64,000 nucleotides of DNA from CAWIJJ01 sp963836405 (GCA_963836405.1 CAWIJL010000007.1:310001-374000), one strand, 5' to 3'; positions 1-8,680 are shown, numbered from the stretch's first letter. The notes: generated from the sequence alone by a model not told the origin. A program made the numbers and translations.

Positions 1-742
1 GCTGCGGCCCCTCTCGGTGCGCCTGACCGAGGCGCTGCGGCTGCACCTGGGCCCGCAAACGGAGGTCGCGCCGGATCCGCCGATCGCTCTTGCGGAACCG
101 AAGGCCGGCAGCAATGTCGAAATCGGCATCCGCAATAATTCCTCTGCGATTCACACCTACCATTTGGCCGCCGAAGGCGAGGATCTGGATTTCTTCCCGG
201 CGAAGTCCGACTTGAGCGTGGGACCGGGGGACGAGCGACTGGTCAACCTGCGCGTATTCGGCGCGGATGGGGCGTCTGGTTTGAAAGACTGGCGTTTGCG
301 CATCAGCGGTGCGGCCACGCTCGAAGCCGCGTTCCGCGTGCTGCTGCTGCCGCGGGGGCAGACCGCAGTCTGGAAGGCCGACCTGGACGGCGACGGCAAC
401 GACGAGTGGGTGATCGAATCGGCGAAATCGCGCGCCGTGTTCTCCACTCAGGATGGCGGACGCTGGCTGGAGTTCACCTGGAAAGAGACGGGCACCAACT
501 TCCTCCCGGAGCAGGGCGCCTTCACCGCGGCGGGGCCGGTGGAAGTGCGCTCCGGAAGCGATTCCCTGGAGTTCACCGGGCGGGGTTGGAAGCGCACGGT
601 GCGCCTGGCCGGCACGGCGCTCGAGGTGGAGCAGACGGCGGCGCTGCCGGCGGGCGCTCCATGGCCGGGAACGCGCGGAAACGTAAGCCTGCGAGTGGAT
701 CGCGACGGCGAACGCCGCGCAGTGTACACGCTCGCGCAGTAG
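1..742 (+). CDS. C-terminal part of an unidentified protein (5' truncated by window edge)
   Basis: The reading frame is open from base 2, so the gene almost certainly starts before the window; the first internal start is GTG at 17. The visible 246 or so residues contain no motif I can name. They look beta-rich and soluble, with a segment resembling a calcium-binding or integrin-type loop (DLDGDGNDEW, about residue 125 from the GTG). This suggests an extracellular or periplasmic beta-sandwich protein. It is followed 22 bases later by a Tat-secreted hypothetical in the same direction. Function unknown. Confidence 0.6.
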   Translation, partial: LRPLSVRLTEALRLHLGPQTEVAPDPPIALAEPKAGSNVEIGIRNNSSAIHTYHLAAEGEDLDFFPAKSDLSVGPGDERLVNLRVFGADGASGLKDWRLRISGAATLEAAFRVLLLPRGQTAVWKADLDGDGNDEWVIESAKSRAVFSTQDGGRWLEFTWKETGTNFLPEQGAFTAAGPVEVRSGSDSLEFTGRGWKRTVRLAGTALEVEQTAALPAGAPWPGTRGNVSLRVDRDGERRAVYTLAQ

Positions 743-764
743 CGCCCAGCCGTGTAACGGTACG

Positions 765-1529
765 ATGGAAGCAGTGATCCGAACTCGAAGGCAATGGCTG
801 CGGGCGGCGGCCACGCTGGCGGCAAGTTCCGCGCTGCGGGCCGAGCGAAAGGAATTCTGGGACAGCAAGGACCCCGGCGGTTGGAGCGAGGAGGAGAAGC
901 AGGTTCTGCTACGGCACTCGCCCTGGGCGCAGGAAGGCGTGGCGAAGATGGAGGTTGGCAAGAAGCGCACCACGGCGGGCTACGGGAACAATGGGCGACA
1001 GGGGGTCGCCATGCCGGACACCAGGCCGGGGAGCGTCCCCGGCGGCGTGAAGAGCGTGCCCATCGGCGAGGACATACCGCCGGTTCCGGATCCCGATCCG
1101 ATTCCAAAGGTGGATTTCCGGGTGCTGGCGCGGTGGGAGAGCGCGAAACCGGTGCGCCTGGCCGGCGGGCCGGAGGTCCCCGAGATGACGGGGCAGTTCT
1201 ACGTGATCCGGCTGCGCGGGCTGCCGCTGATGCCGCTGCGGAAGCCCAAGCCCGGAGCCGCCGCGGTGAACCCGAACGAAGGCATGCTTCAGGCGATCAA
1301 AGCGGAAAGCCGCCTGGAGCGGAAGGGCAAGCCCGGAATTCCGTGTGCCCACCTGTTCACCGGGTCGGCGGATGCGGCCAACGATGTGCTGCTCTACTTC
1401 CCGCGCGGAGCGGACCCGATCACGGCGGCGGACAAGTCGGTGACGCTCGAAAGCCGGTTTGGCGTGTTTCACCTGACGGTCAAGTTTCCGCTGAAGGACA
1501 TGACGTTCCAGGGCGCGCTGGCACTCTAA
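765..1529 (+). CDS. Tat-exported hypothetical protein
   Basis: A 254-residue protein. The N-terminus holds a twin-arginine type signal: TRRQWLR at residues 7-13, then an alanine-rich hydrophobic stretch ending near ALRAE. The mature start, with W-rich segments around KEFWDSKDPGGW and LLRHSPWAQ, resembles a lineage-specific family of short secreted acidobacterial proteins that I cannot assign a function. No catalytic motif is visible. It sits between the truncated gene and the ADOP permease, all in the same direction, with no clear operon signal. Export by Tat is inferred from the RR motif only. Confidence 0.6.
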   Translation: MEAVIRTRRQWLRAAATLAASSALRAERKEFWDSKDPGGWSEEEKQVLLRHSPWAQEGVAKMEVGKKRTTAGYGNNGRQGVAMPDTRPGSVPGGVKSVPIGEDIPPVPDPDPIPKVDFRVLARWESAKPVRLAGGPEVPEMTGQFYVIRLRGLPLMPLRKPKPGAAAVNPNEGMLQAIKAESRLERKGKPGIPCAHLFTGSADAANDVLLYFPRGADPITAADKSVTLESRFGVFHLTVKFPLKDMTFQGALAL

Positions 1530-1636
1530 GCCCTTGCCGTTCGTCCGGCCGATCCCAGTTCTGAACACCGTTGGCCGCTTGCGATACGTGGAATCAGCAG
1601 GTTCCGGCTGGTGACCGCCGTGCAGCGATTCCTTCA

Positions 1637-4045
1637 GTGAGCTTCTGGAACGATCTGCGCTACGCCGCTCGCACGCTGCGCCACTCGCCCGGTTTCGCGT
1701 TGACGGCGATGTTTACGCTGGCGTTCGGGATCGGAGCCACCACCTCCACCTTCAGCGTGGCGGATGCGCTGCTGTGGAAGCCGGCTCCGCTGATCGACCT
1801 CCGACCGCTGGTGGCGGTGGTGGAGCGCGTGCCGGACGATCCGAACTCCTGGAATTCGCTCACGCCGGCGGATCTCGAGGACCTCCGCACTCGCAGCGCC
1901 AGTTTCTCGTCGATGACCTGGTGGACCAACGGGCTTGCCAACATTGCCGGTGCGGCCAGCGAACCGGAGCGCGTGAGCCAGTTCCTGGTGGCGCCGAATT
2001 TTTTCGACGTGGTGGGCGTGCATCCGTCGCTCGGCCGGGGGTTTCTGCCCGGCGAGGACGAACCAGGGCGCGAGCAGGTGGTGGTACTGAGTAACGCCCT
2101 GTGGCGGCGGCGTTTTGGCGGCGATGCGCGGGTGGTGGGAAAGAGCATCCGCCTGGACGATGCCAATTTTCTGGTGGCCGGGGTGATGCCGCCGAAGTTC
2201 GAGTTTCCGCCCTCGGCAGAGTTGTGGACGCCCATGGCGCAAACACCGGCGGAACGGAGCAGCCGCACTCGTTCCATGTTCGTGGGGTTCGGCAGGCTTG
2301 CGCCTGGGCGGAATGCGGCACAGGCACAGGCGGAGCTCGATTCGCTGGCCGCGCAACTGGCGCGGGAATACCCCTCCACCAACAAGAACCGGCGGTTTGC
2401 GGCCATGCCGGCGCACGATTTCCTGATCGGCGCGTACACGCACCAGTACGTCCTCCTGCTTTTCGGCGCGGTGCTGTTCGTTCTTCTGATCGCCTGCGCC
2501 AATGTCGCGAACCTGCAATTCGCCCGGGCGCTCGGGCGGACGCGGGAGATCGCGCTGCGTACGGCCCTGGGGGCGGGCAGGCGGCAGGTAGTGGCCCAAT
2601 TGCTCACCGAAAGCACGCTGATCTCGCTTGCCGGCGCGCTGCTGGGGCTGCTGGTGGCACGCTGGAGCCTGGATCTGATCGTGGGCGGAATGCCTCCGGA
2701 TGTGGAGCGGTTCGTGCCCGGCTGGGACCAGATTCACCTCGACTGGCGCGCGCTCGCGTTCACCTTGGCGGCGGCGCTGGCGGCGGGCGTTCTGGCCGGA
2801 CTTGTGCCCGCCTGGCAGTGCTCGCGGCCCAACCTCCAGGCGATTTTGCGGGATGGCGGGCGCGGCACGTCCTCGGGCCGGGGGAAGCACCGGTTGCGGG
2901 GAGTACTGGTGGCGGCGGAGATCGCGATGAGCGTGGTCCTGCTGGTAGGTGCCAGCCTGATGGTGCGCGGATTCCAGCGGCTCGTGAGCGGAGGCGCGCA
3001 GATGGAGCCCGCCGGACTGTTGACGCTGCGGCTGGCCATCACCGCCACCAAATATGACGAGCCGCGGAAACAGGCGGGCTTTTACCGCGAGGTGCTGGAC
3101 CGGATCTCGGCGGCGCCAGGGGTGAAGGACGCCGCCGCGGTCACGGCGCTCCCGTATTCGCAGCACTCGACCTACGAGCCGATCGAGATCGAAGGCCGCG
3201 CGCCGGAACCGGGTGAACAGCCCACAGCCATGCAGCAGTCGGTCAGCCCGCACTACTTTTCGACCCTGCGAATTGCGCTGAAACAGGGACGCCTGCTCGA
3301 TTCCCATGACGGCCCGGATGCCCAGGCTGCCGCAGTTGTCAGCGAGCACATGGCGCAGCGCTACTGGCCGAACCAATCCCCGCTGGGCCGCCGCTTCCGC
3401 ACCGTCACGCCGGCGGGAGCGAGGTCGTGGACGACGGTGGTCGGGGTGGTGGCGGACGTGCCGCACAGTATGTACGATCGCGGATTTCGCACCGTGGCCT
3501 ACGTCCCCTTCGAGCAGGTCCCCCGCTTGTGGATGGACATCGGGATTCGCACGGCGGGCGATCCGATGGGCGCCGCTCCGGCGGTCCTGGCGGCGATCCG
3601 TTCGGTGGACGCCGAACAGCCGGTGGCGGACGTCCGCACGCTGGATACGACGATGCGGCACGAAGCCACAGGGCTGATCTATGTGGCCGTGATGATGGGA
3701 GCGTTCGGACTTCTGGCGCTGGCGCTTTCGACGGTGGGTGTGTACGGGGTGATGGCGTACCTGGTGGGAGAGCAGACGCACGAGATCGGGATCCGGGTCG
3801 CGCTCGGAGCGCCTCGAAGCAGCGTGCTGGCGATGGTGTTCCGCCGCGGTCTGGCCACCACGGCAGCCGGATTGGCGGTCGGGCTGGCGCTGGCTTTCGC
3901 CATGGCGCGAGTCATGGCCTCGCTGATTTGGGGAGTCACCGCGAGCGACATGGCCACTTTTGTGGGGATTCCCCTGGCGCTGCTGGCCGCTGCGACGGTG
4001 GCTATTTACCTCCCCGCCCGCCGCGCGATGAAAATGTTCAGTTGA
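1637..4045 (+). CDS. ADOP-family ABC transporter permease (MacB/FtsX type)
   Basis: This is an integral membrane permease of about 802 residues, with the duplicated MacB_PCD-FtsX architecture typical of acidobacterial orphan permeases. It lacks the N-terminal PadR/ATPase neighbour seen with canonical MacB. Start GTG 1637 is preferred to the upstream TTG at 1571 because the family begins with a fWnDLRYAARTLR-type sequence. The first membrane segment follows (GFALTAMFTLAFGIGATT), then a large periplasmic PCD domain, a three-helix FtsX core (VLLLFGAVLFVLLIACANV...), a second periplasmic domain, and a second FtsX core near the C-terminus (ALALSTVGVYGVMAYLVG onward). It probably acts in the inner membrane in export or mechanotransmission. 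The substrate is unknown and no ATPase is adjacent. Confidence 0.88.
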   Translation: MSFWNDLRYAARTLRHSPGFALTAMFTLAFGIGATTSTFSVADALLWKPAPLIDLRPLVAVVERVPDDPNSWNSLTPADLEDLRTRSASFSSMTWWTNGLANIAGAASEPERVSQFLVAPNFFDVVGVHPSLGRGFLPGEDEPGREQVVVLSNALWRRRFGGDARVVGKSIRLDDANFLVAGVMPPKFEFPPSAELWTPMAQTPAERSSRTRSMFVGFGRLAPGRNAAQAQAELDSLAAQLAREYPSTNKNRRFAAMPAHDFLIGAYTHQYVLLLFGAVLFVLLIACANVANLQFARALGRTREIALRTALGAGRRQVVAQLLTESTLISLAGALLGLLVARWSLDLIVGGMPPDVERFVPGWDQIHLDWRALAFTLAAALAAGVLAGLVPAWQCSRPNLQAILRDGGRGTSSGRGKHRLRGVLVAAEIAMSVVLLVGASLMVRGFQRLVSGGAQMEPAGLLTLRLAITATKYDEPRKQAGFYREVLDRISAAPGVKDAAAVTALPYSQHSTYEPIEIEGRAPEPGEQPTAMQQSVSPHYFSTLRIALKQGRLLDSHDGPDAQAAAVVSEHMAQRYWPNQSPLGRRFRTVTPAGARSWTTVVGVVADVPHSMYDRGFRTVAYVPFEQVPRLWMDIGIRTAGDPMGAAPAVLAAIRSVDAEQPVADVRTLDTTMRHEATGLIYVAVMMGAFGLLALALSTVGVYGVMAYLVGEQTHEIGIRVALGAPRSSVLAMVFRRGLATTAAGLAVGLALAFAMARVMASLIWGVTASDMATFVGIPLALLAAATVAIYLPARRAMKMFS

Positions 4046-4124
4046 TCGCAGGCATCTGCTGGCAGTAGATCGTCTACCATCGAGGCAGTATTCATAGCAG
4101 ACTATCTACCAGCGCCATGCCGAA

Positions 4125-4724
4125 CGTTACCGCCTCACTCCCTCCGGCAGGAAGCAGTTGGTAGTCGCCGGCGGACTGACCTCGCGCAGAACTGCGCGTG
4201 TTGGTGGGGACTGGCGTGACATCACGGTCGCGATGGTCAGTTTCGACTTCTTTCACCCGATCGGCGCTCGCCCGGTGTTGGGCCGTTCTTTCTCGCGGGA
4301 AGACGACCAGGATGGCGCGGAGCCGGTGGCTGTACTGGACTACTCCTTTTGGCGACGAGCGTTTGGAGGCGATGCGGGGATCCTCGGGCACGAGATCTCG
4401 ATTGACCAAAGGCCGCTCACCATCGTTGGCGTGCTGGCCCCTGAAGTCCAGTTCCCCGGCTCGGGTCGCCGCGATGTTTGGAGACCATTGAAGGCGCGGC
4501 TCAGTTTGGGCTGCGGCGGCATGGGAGGGATCCTTACGGTGGGGCGCCTCCGCCCCGGCATTACGCGTGCTGCCGCTCAAGCTGAGCTCGACGCGCTGAA
4601 AGAGCCAATCAGCCGGGAGATGAGCTGCATGAAGAACGACTCGGCGGTGGTGACGCCTTTCCGCGACTACTTTGTAGGAGGAGTTCGGGGAATACTTCTC
4701 ACGCTGTTCGGCGGTGTCGTGTTC
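4125..4724 (+). pseudogene. Remnant of a PadR regulator fused to the periplasmic domain of an ADOP permease
   Basis: In one frame the sequence reads first like the C-terminal end of a PadR regulator (RYRLTPSGRKQL, codons from 4125). It then jumps directly into the middle of an ADOP periplasmic domain (MVSFDFFHPIGARPVLGRSF, WRRAFGGDAGILG, IVGVLAP). It runs to the start of the first FtsX helix (LLTLFGGVVF, ending about 4724) and stops being homologous exactly there. The N-terminal membrane helix and the whole second half of the permease are missing. PadR genes often precede ADOP genes, so I read this as an internal deletion followed by truncation at the junction with the transposase remnant. 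Confidence 0.65.
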
Positions 4725-4747
4725 CAGCAGGATCTCGATGGCCTCGA

Positions 4748-5509
4748 TTACTTCGGGCGTTTTTTTTCCACCGGCTTGCGCCCGGCGCCGGAGTGTCGGA
4801 TCCGGCCGACCTCGACATCCCGATCCAGCAACTGGCGGCGGCCGCGGGCGATGGTGTGCGGATCCAGGCCGAGAAATCCGGCCAGCACGCTGTCGCCGCC
4901 GTGGCCAAGTTTCATGGACTCCAGACCGGCATACAAGCGGCGCTGCTGCTCATCCAGCAGGCTATAGAACAAGATGATAGCGGCCCTCATCTCATCGGGA
5001 GACACTTCCAGGCGGGTGGCATCGACAACAGTGGGAACCGACTGGTTGCTGCGGCGTGTCAGGCGCTGTCGCTGGCGAGTGACTGGATCGAGGGCCGTAT
5101 AGAGGAACAGGCCGGAGATTAACTCCCGGGCAATCCTCTTCTGCTGGACAAGGTGACGCAAGGCGTCTTGTGCTCCAACGTGGAGGACCGCAGACAGTTC
5201 TTCCGCAAAATATCCGGCGACTGAACTGCGGACGAAAGCCTCGGCGGTCGCCAGCAGGGTACCGTAGCGTGAGAACCATGCCGGCGTGGAGGACCATAAA
5301 CCATCGGCTCCGAAACGGGCGATCTCGCGGAGCGTGTAGAAACGGCCGCCATGCGAGTAGCTGGTTAAGTAGTCGAGTTGTTTGAGCTTTCGGAAAACGG
5401 TGAGGTCGACGTCCGTGCCGAGGGCCCGTTTGAGATCGGGAAGCGTTGCAATTTTGTCGTGAAGCAGCAGCTTTCGCAAAGAATCGGGCGAGAAGGCGAG
5501 AGGTCTCAT
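4748..5509 (-). pseudogene. Truncated ISAzo13-like transposase, N-terminal part
   Basis: About 253 residues from ATG 5509; an in-frame TTG at 5530 would add seven. The first 150 residues look like a winged-helix DNA-binding module. The C-terminal 60 (ERRLYAGLESMKLGHGG-like, LDPHTIARGRRQLL, GRIRHSGAGRKPVEKK) match the helix-turn-helix and GGGRKP hinge that precede the catalytic domain in ISAzo13-family transposases. Translation stops after EKKRPK, just past a run of eight A. Shifting -1 there gives EKKTPEVIEAIEILLEHDTA, as expected for the family, before the sequence runs into antisense ADOP DNA. The DDE catalytic domain is absent, so it cannot transpose. Family call is from motif memory, not a search. 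Confidence 0.6.
4760..4767 (-). other. A8 slippery run at the transposase frame junction
   Basis: On the minus strand the run reads GG-AAAAAAAA-CG inside the codons for V-E-K-K. The zero frame terminates at TAA (4750-4748) six codons beyond the start of the run. The -1 frame stays open and continues family-like sequence. This fits programmed frameshifting or transcriptional slippage, or equally a one-base indel in a dead element. Confidence 0.45.
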
Positions 5510-5510
5510 A

Positions 5511-5557
5511 ATGTTATAGTTGCGACTCAAAAGCCCACATGATCGACACTATAACAT
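5511..5557. repeat. Perfect 10-bp inverted repeat upstream of the transposase remnant
   Basis: ATGTTATAGT at 5511-5520 is the exact inverse of ACTATAACAT at 5548-5557, with 27 bases between. The inner flanks are partly symmetric too (tgcga versus tcgac). It lies immediately upstream of ATG 5509 of the transposase remnant. It could be an autoregulatory operator or a terminal-type repeat of the element. No copy is seen at the other end, which is deleted. Confidence 0.5.
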
Positions 5558-5720
5558 AAGTGGCGACGCGTTCGGGCAAAGCGTTGGCTTGGCCCTGGCT
5601 GCCGTTATTAATGGCCCGGTCGAGCAGGTCCCAAAACCTCCACAGCCTGTTCTCCTCCAGCCGCTCCAGCTCTCCGTCGCCATACTCCCGATACAAGACG
5701 CCCAGTGTAAAATCGTAAGA
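5514..5720 (-). pseudogene. Possible 3' remnant of an unknown gene
   Basis: The minus strand between the redoxin start and the transposase remnant encodes about 66 residues with protein-like composition (YREYGDGELERLEENRLWRF, then ATYVIVSIMWAFESQL) ending in TAA at 5516-5514. Further upstream the frame is only the antisense of the redoxin signal peptide, so any real gene has lost its 5' end. No homology is recognised. It may have been coupled to the transposase, whose ATG lies five bases downstream. Confidence 0.25.
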
Positions 5721-5728
5721 CAAAGAGG

Positions 5729-6304
5729 ATGCGCTCTCTGATCCAGTTCGTTGCCGCGTCCGTGCTTCTGGCGTCCCCTGCGGCCCCACCTCGGTTCCGG
5801 CTCACCGACACACAAGGCGCTATCCATACCGCGGCCGAGTGGAACGGCCGCCCCGCCGTGGTACTCTTCTTCGTCACCACCGATTGCCCGGTCGCCAACA
5901 GCTACGTGCCGGAGATGAACCGCCTCCGCCAAGCCTACTCGCCGCGCGGTGTGCTGTTCCTCGCCGTCCAGGCGGAGACCAGCGTGGCGGACGCGGCGGT
6001 CGCCAAATACGCAAACGAATACGGCTATACCTTTCCGCTCTTGCTCGACCCGGCTCAGATCCTCGTGCAACTGGCGGGAGCCACCGTGACGCCGCAAGCC
6101 GCCGTGCTCTCTCCGCAAGGCCAAGTCCTCTACCTCGGCCGCATCGACAACCGGGTGGTCGATTTCGGCAAGAGCCGCCTGCAAGCCACGGTGCCCGATC
6201 TGCGCAATGCCCTCGACTCCGTTCTCGACGGTAAACCGGTGGCCGAGCCCCGCACCAAGTCCATCGGCTGCGCCATCAACCGGGTGAAAGGAGCGTCGCG
6301 GTGA
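5729..6304 (+). CDS. Secreted redoxin/thioredoxin-fold protein
   Basis: A 191-residue thioredoxin-like protein with a short signal peptide (residues 1-19) and an AhpC/TSA-type core. The key motif is FFVTTDCPVANSYVPEM, with a single peroxidatic-like cysteine at residue 53. The cis-Pro loop (TVTPQAAVL) and the C-terminal KSIGCAI with a second cysteine are also present. This DCPVANSY form of redoxin typically accompanies heme or copper proteins in Planctomycetes and Acidobacteria. AAAGAGG precedes ATG 5729. Its stop overlaps the GTG of the next gene (GTGA, 6301-6304), so the two are translationally coupled. Likely role: periplasmic thiol or copper-site redox maintenance for its partner; this is inference. 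Confidence 0.75.
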   Translation: MRSLIQFVAASVLLASPAAPPRFRLTDTQGAIHTAAEWNGRPAVVLFFVTTDCPVANSYVPEMNRLRQAYSPRGVLFLAVQAETSVADAAVAKYANEYGYTFPLLLDPAQILVQLAGATVTPQAAVLSPQGQVLYLGRIDNRVVDFGKSRLQATVPDLRNALDSVLDGKPVAEPRTKSIGCAINRVKGASR

Positions 6305-7719
6305 ATCGCATCTTCGTCCTTCTGCTTCTTTCGATTCCCGCTGCCGCGGCCGTCCCCACCTTCAATCGCGACATCGCGCCCATCCTGTATCGGAATTGCG
6401 CCGAATGCCACCGTCCGGGCGAGGTCGCGCCGTTTTCGCTGCTCACCTATGAGGATGCCGCAAAACGCGCAAAGCTGATCGCCACCGTGACCGGCAGCCG
6501 CTACATGCCGCCCTGGAAAGCCGAGCCGGCCCATCGCAAATTCAAGGACGAGCGCCGCTTGACGGACGAGCAGATCGCGCTCATTCGCGAATGGGCCGGC
6601 CACGGAGCGCCGGAAGGCAATGCCGCCGAAAAGCCGGCCCCGCCGAAGTTCGCATCCGGCTGGATGGCGGGTCAGCCGGACGAAGTGCTGAAGACCGCGG
6701 AACAGTCATTCCCCATTCCGGCCGATGGCCCCGACCTGTTCCAGTGCTTCGTCGTGCCCCTTTACCTCGAGTACGACCACTACGTCAAAACCATGGAATT
6801 TCACCCCGGAAACCGCCGCGTCGTTCACCACGCGCTGGTTTTCGTCGATACCACCGGAGAAGCCAGGCAGTTGGATGCCGCGACTCCCGAACCGGGCTAC
6901 CCGTGTTTCGGCGGACCCCGCGTCCTGGTGAGCGGCGGACTCGGCGGCTGGGCCCCGGGCGCCACCCCTCAACCGCTGCCGGCGGGCGTCGCCCAAACCC
7001 TCGAGAAGGGCTCTGACCTCATCGTCCAGATCCACTATCACCCGTCCGGGAAGCCGGAAACCGACCGCTCTTCGCTGGGGCTCGCCTACACCAGCCGGCC
7101 CGAAAAGGGGCTGGCCGGGATGATCGCCGGCAGCCGTGCCATCGACCTCGCCCCCGGCGACGCGCACGCCGTAGTCAAGGACGAGATCACCATTCCCCGC
7201 GACGTGGACCTGATCGGAATCACGCCCCACGCCCACTGGCTGTGCAAAGACATGCACGTCGTCGCGCATCTGCCCGACGGCACGGTCGAGCCCCTCATCC
7301 GGATCAAAGATTGGGACTTCAACTGGCAGGGCCAGTATCGCTACGCCTCCCCCGTGCGCCTTCCTAGAGGCACGCGCGTCGAAATGACCTACGTCTACGA
7401 CAACTCCGCCGCCAACCCCCGCAATCCGTCAAGCCCGCCCAAACGCGTTCAATACGGCGAGCAGACAACCGACGAAATGGCGGTCTTGTTTCTCCAGGTC
7501 GTGCTGCCGCGCCCCGAAGACGTGCCCGGCTTCCGGCGCGAGATCGTGCTCAGCCGCATCGAGAGCGTGATCGACAACCGGGATCCGGTCGGACTCAGCC
7601 GCCTGACGATTCAGCGCATCCGGGCCGCGAAGAACATCTTCGACCGCAACCACGACGGCAATCTCGACCCCGATGAGCGCAAATCCATGCTCGACTACAT
7701 GGCAGCCCACATTCGCTGA
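6301..7719 (+). CDS. Cytochrome c / copper type II monooxygenase-like fusion with C-terminal EF-hand
   Basis: 472 residues with a signal peptide (1-17). A single c-type heme motif CAECH at residues 33-37 sits in a small cytochrome domain. A central domain follows with histidine pairs arranged as in PHM/DBM-like copper monooxygenases: VVHHALVF (H176-H177), QIHYHP (H245, H247) and THAHWL-type (H310, H312), with a final beta-sandwich to about residue 410. The C-terminus carries a canonical EF-hand loop, DRNHDGNLDPDE (448-459). Start GTG 6301 overlaps the redoxin stop. A periplasmic oxidoreductase is likely, with the heme feeding electrons to copper. The substrate is unknown. Such redoxin/cytochrome/monooxygenase pairs recur in Acidobacteria and Planctomycetes. 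Confidence 0.75.
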   Translation: MNRIFVLLLLSIPAAAAVPTFNRDIAPILYRNCAECHRPGEVAPFSLLTYEDAAKRAKLIATVTGSRYMPPWKAEPAHRKFKDERRLTDEQIALIREWAGHGAPEGNAAEKPAPPKFASGWMAGQPDEVLKTAEQSFPIPADGPDLFQCFVVPLYLEYDHYVKTMEFHPGNRRVVHHALVFVDTTGEARQLDAATPEPGYPCFGGPRVLVSGGLGGWAPGATPQPLPAGVAQTLEKGSDLIVQIHYHPSGKPETDRSSLGLAYTSRPEKGLAGMIAGSRAIDLAPGDAHAVVKDEITIPRDVDLIGITPHAHWLCKDMHVVAHLPDGTVEPLIRIKDWDFNWQGQYRYASPVRLPRGTRVEMTYVYDNSAANPRNPSSPPKRVQYGEQTTDEMAVLFLQVVLPRPEDVPGFRREIVLSRIESVIDNRDPVGLSRLTIQRIRAAKNIFDRNHDGNLDPDERKSMLDYMAAHIR

Positions 7720-7777
7720 GCATACACCCTATTCTAGATAGACATTGACGTAATTGCTGTGGTAAGCTAGCCGGAAA

Positions 7778-8680
7778 GTGCCCCGACTCAGTTACCTCAA
7801 AACTCTGGAAGCCGAAAGTATCCACATCCTCCGCGAGGTGGCCAGCGAGTTTCAGAAGCCGGTCATGCTGTACTCCATCGGCAAAGACTCGTCCGTGATG
7901 CTGCGGCTGGCACAAAAAGCCTTCTATCCGGCGCCCATCCCGTTCCCGCTGCTGCACATCGACACCACGTACAAGTTCAAAGAAATGATCGAGTTCCGGG
8001 ACTCTTACACGCGCGAAGTTGGGGCTCGGCTAATCGTTCACACCAACCGCGCCGCCATCGACGCCGGGGCCAATCCCTTCGTCCTCGGTACGGCCCGCTG
8101 CTGCGGCCTGCTGAAGACCCAGGCACTGCTCGATGCACTCCGCGAGGGTGGCTACGACGCGGCTTTCGGCGGCGCCCGCCGGGATGAAGAAAAATCGCGC
8201 GCCAAAGAGCGCATCTATTCCTTCCGCGACCGCCGCGGCCAGTGGGATCCCAAGAACCAGCGCCCGGAACTCTGGAATCTCTACAACGGCCGCGTCGAGC
8301 CGGGCGAGAGCATCCGCGTTTTCCCGCTCTCGAACTGGACCGAGTTGGACGTCTGGGAATATATCCACGCCGAAAGCATTCCCGTCGTGCCGCTCTATTT
8401 CGCCCGCGAGCGGTGGATGCTCGAGAGGGGCGAATCGCTGATTCCCGTCGAACAGGATTTCGTGCCGCGGCTGAGCGGAGAAAGGCCGAAGCTGGTGCGC
8501 TGCCGTATGCGGTCGCTGGGATGCTCACCTTGCACGGGCGCCATCCGCTCGGACGCGGATACCATTCCCGCCATCATTTCCGAGCTGGTTTCGTTCCGCC
8601 GCTCGGAGCGGGAAAACCGCGTCATCGATCACGACCAGGACGGCTCCATGGAGATTAAGAAGCGCGAGGGGTACTTCTAA
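7778..8680 (+). CDS. cysD: Sulfate adenylyltransferase subunit 2 (small, PP-loop subunit)
   Basis: CysD makes adenosine 5'-phosphosulfate (APS) from ATP and sulfate together with the GTPase CysN. The 300 residues are the normal family length. They include the PP-loop variant YSIGKDSSVM (residues 32-41), LHIDTTYKFKEM, the AAFGGARRDEEKSRAKER nucleotide-binding segment, FPLSNWTELDVWEY, and the C-terminal LGCSPCTGA and SMEIKKREGYF signatures. Start is GTG 7778. The gene heads a cysD-cysN-cysH operon; its TAA abuts the ATG of cysN. A weak promoter-like TTGACG lies at about 7745 in the 58-base upstream gap. I saw no riboswitch. Confidence 0.96.
   Translation: MPRLSYLKTLEAESIHILREVASEFQKPVMLYSIGKDSSVMLRLAQKAFYPAPIPFPLLHIDTTYKFKEMIEFRDSYTREVGARLIVHTNRAAIDAGANPFVLGTARCCGLLKTQALLDALREGGYDAAFGGARRDEEKSRAKERIYSFRDRRGQWDPKNQRPELWNLYNGRVEPGESIRVFPLSNWTELDVWEYIHAESIPVVPLYFARERWMLERGESLIPVEQDFVPRLSGERPKLVRCRMRSLGCSPCTGAIRSDADTIPAIISELVSFRRSERENRVIDHDQDGSMEIKKREGYF

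Noticed and set aside
1634..3781. 715-codon minus-strand frame
   Set aside because: Antisense of the ADOP permease.
6301..7719. Second heme motif in the monooxygenase-like protein
   Set aside because: Only one CxxCH (CAECH) is present; the other cysteines (PYPCFGG, WLCKDM) lack the heme pattern.
7720..7777. Riboswitch upstream of cysD
   Set aside because: The 58-base gap is too short and shows no SAM-type or other recognisable fold.
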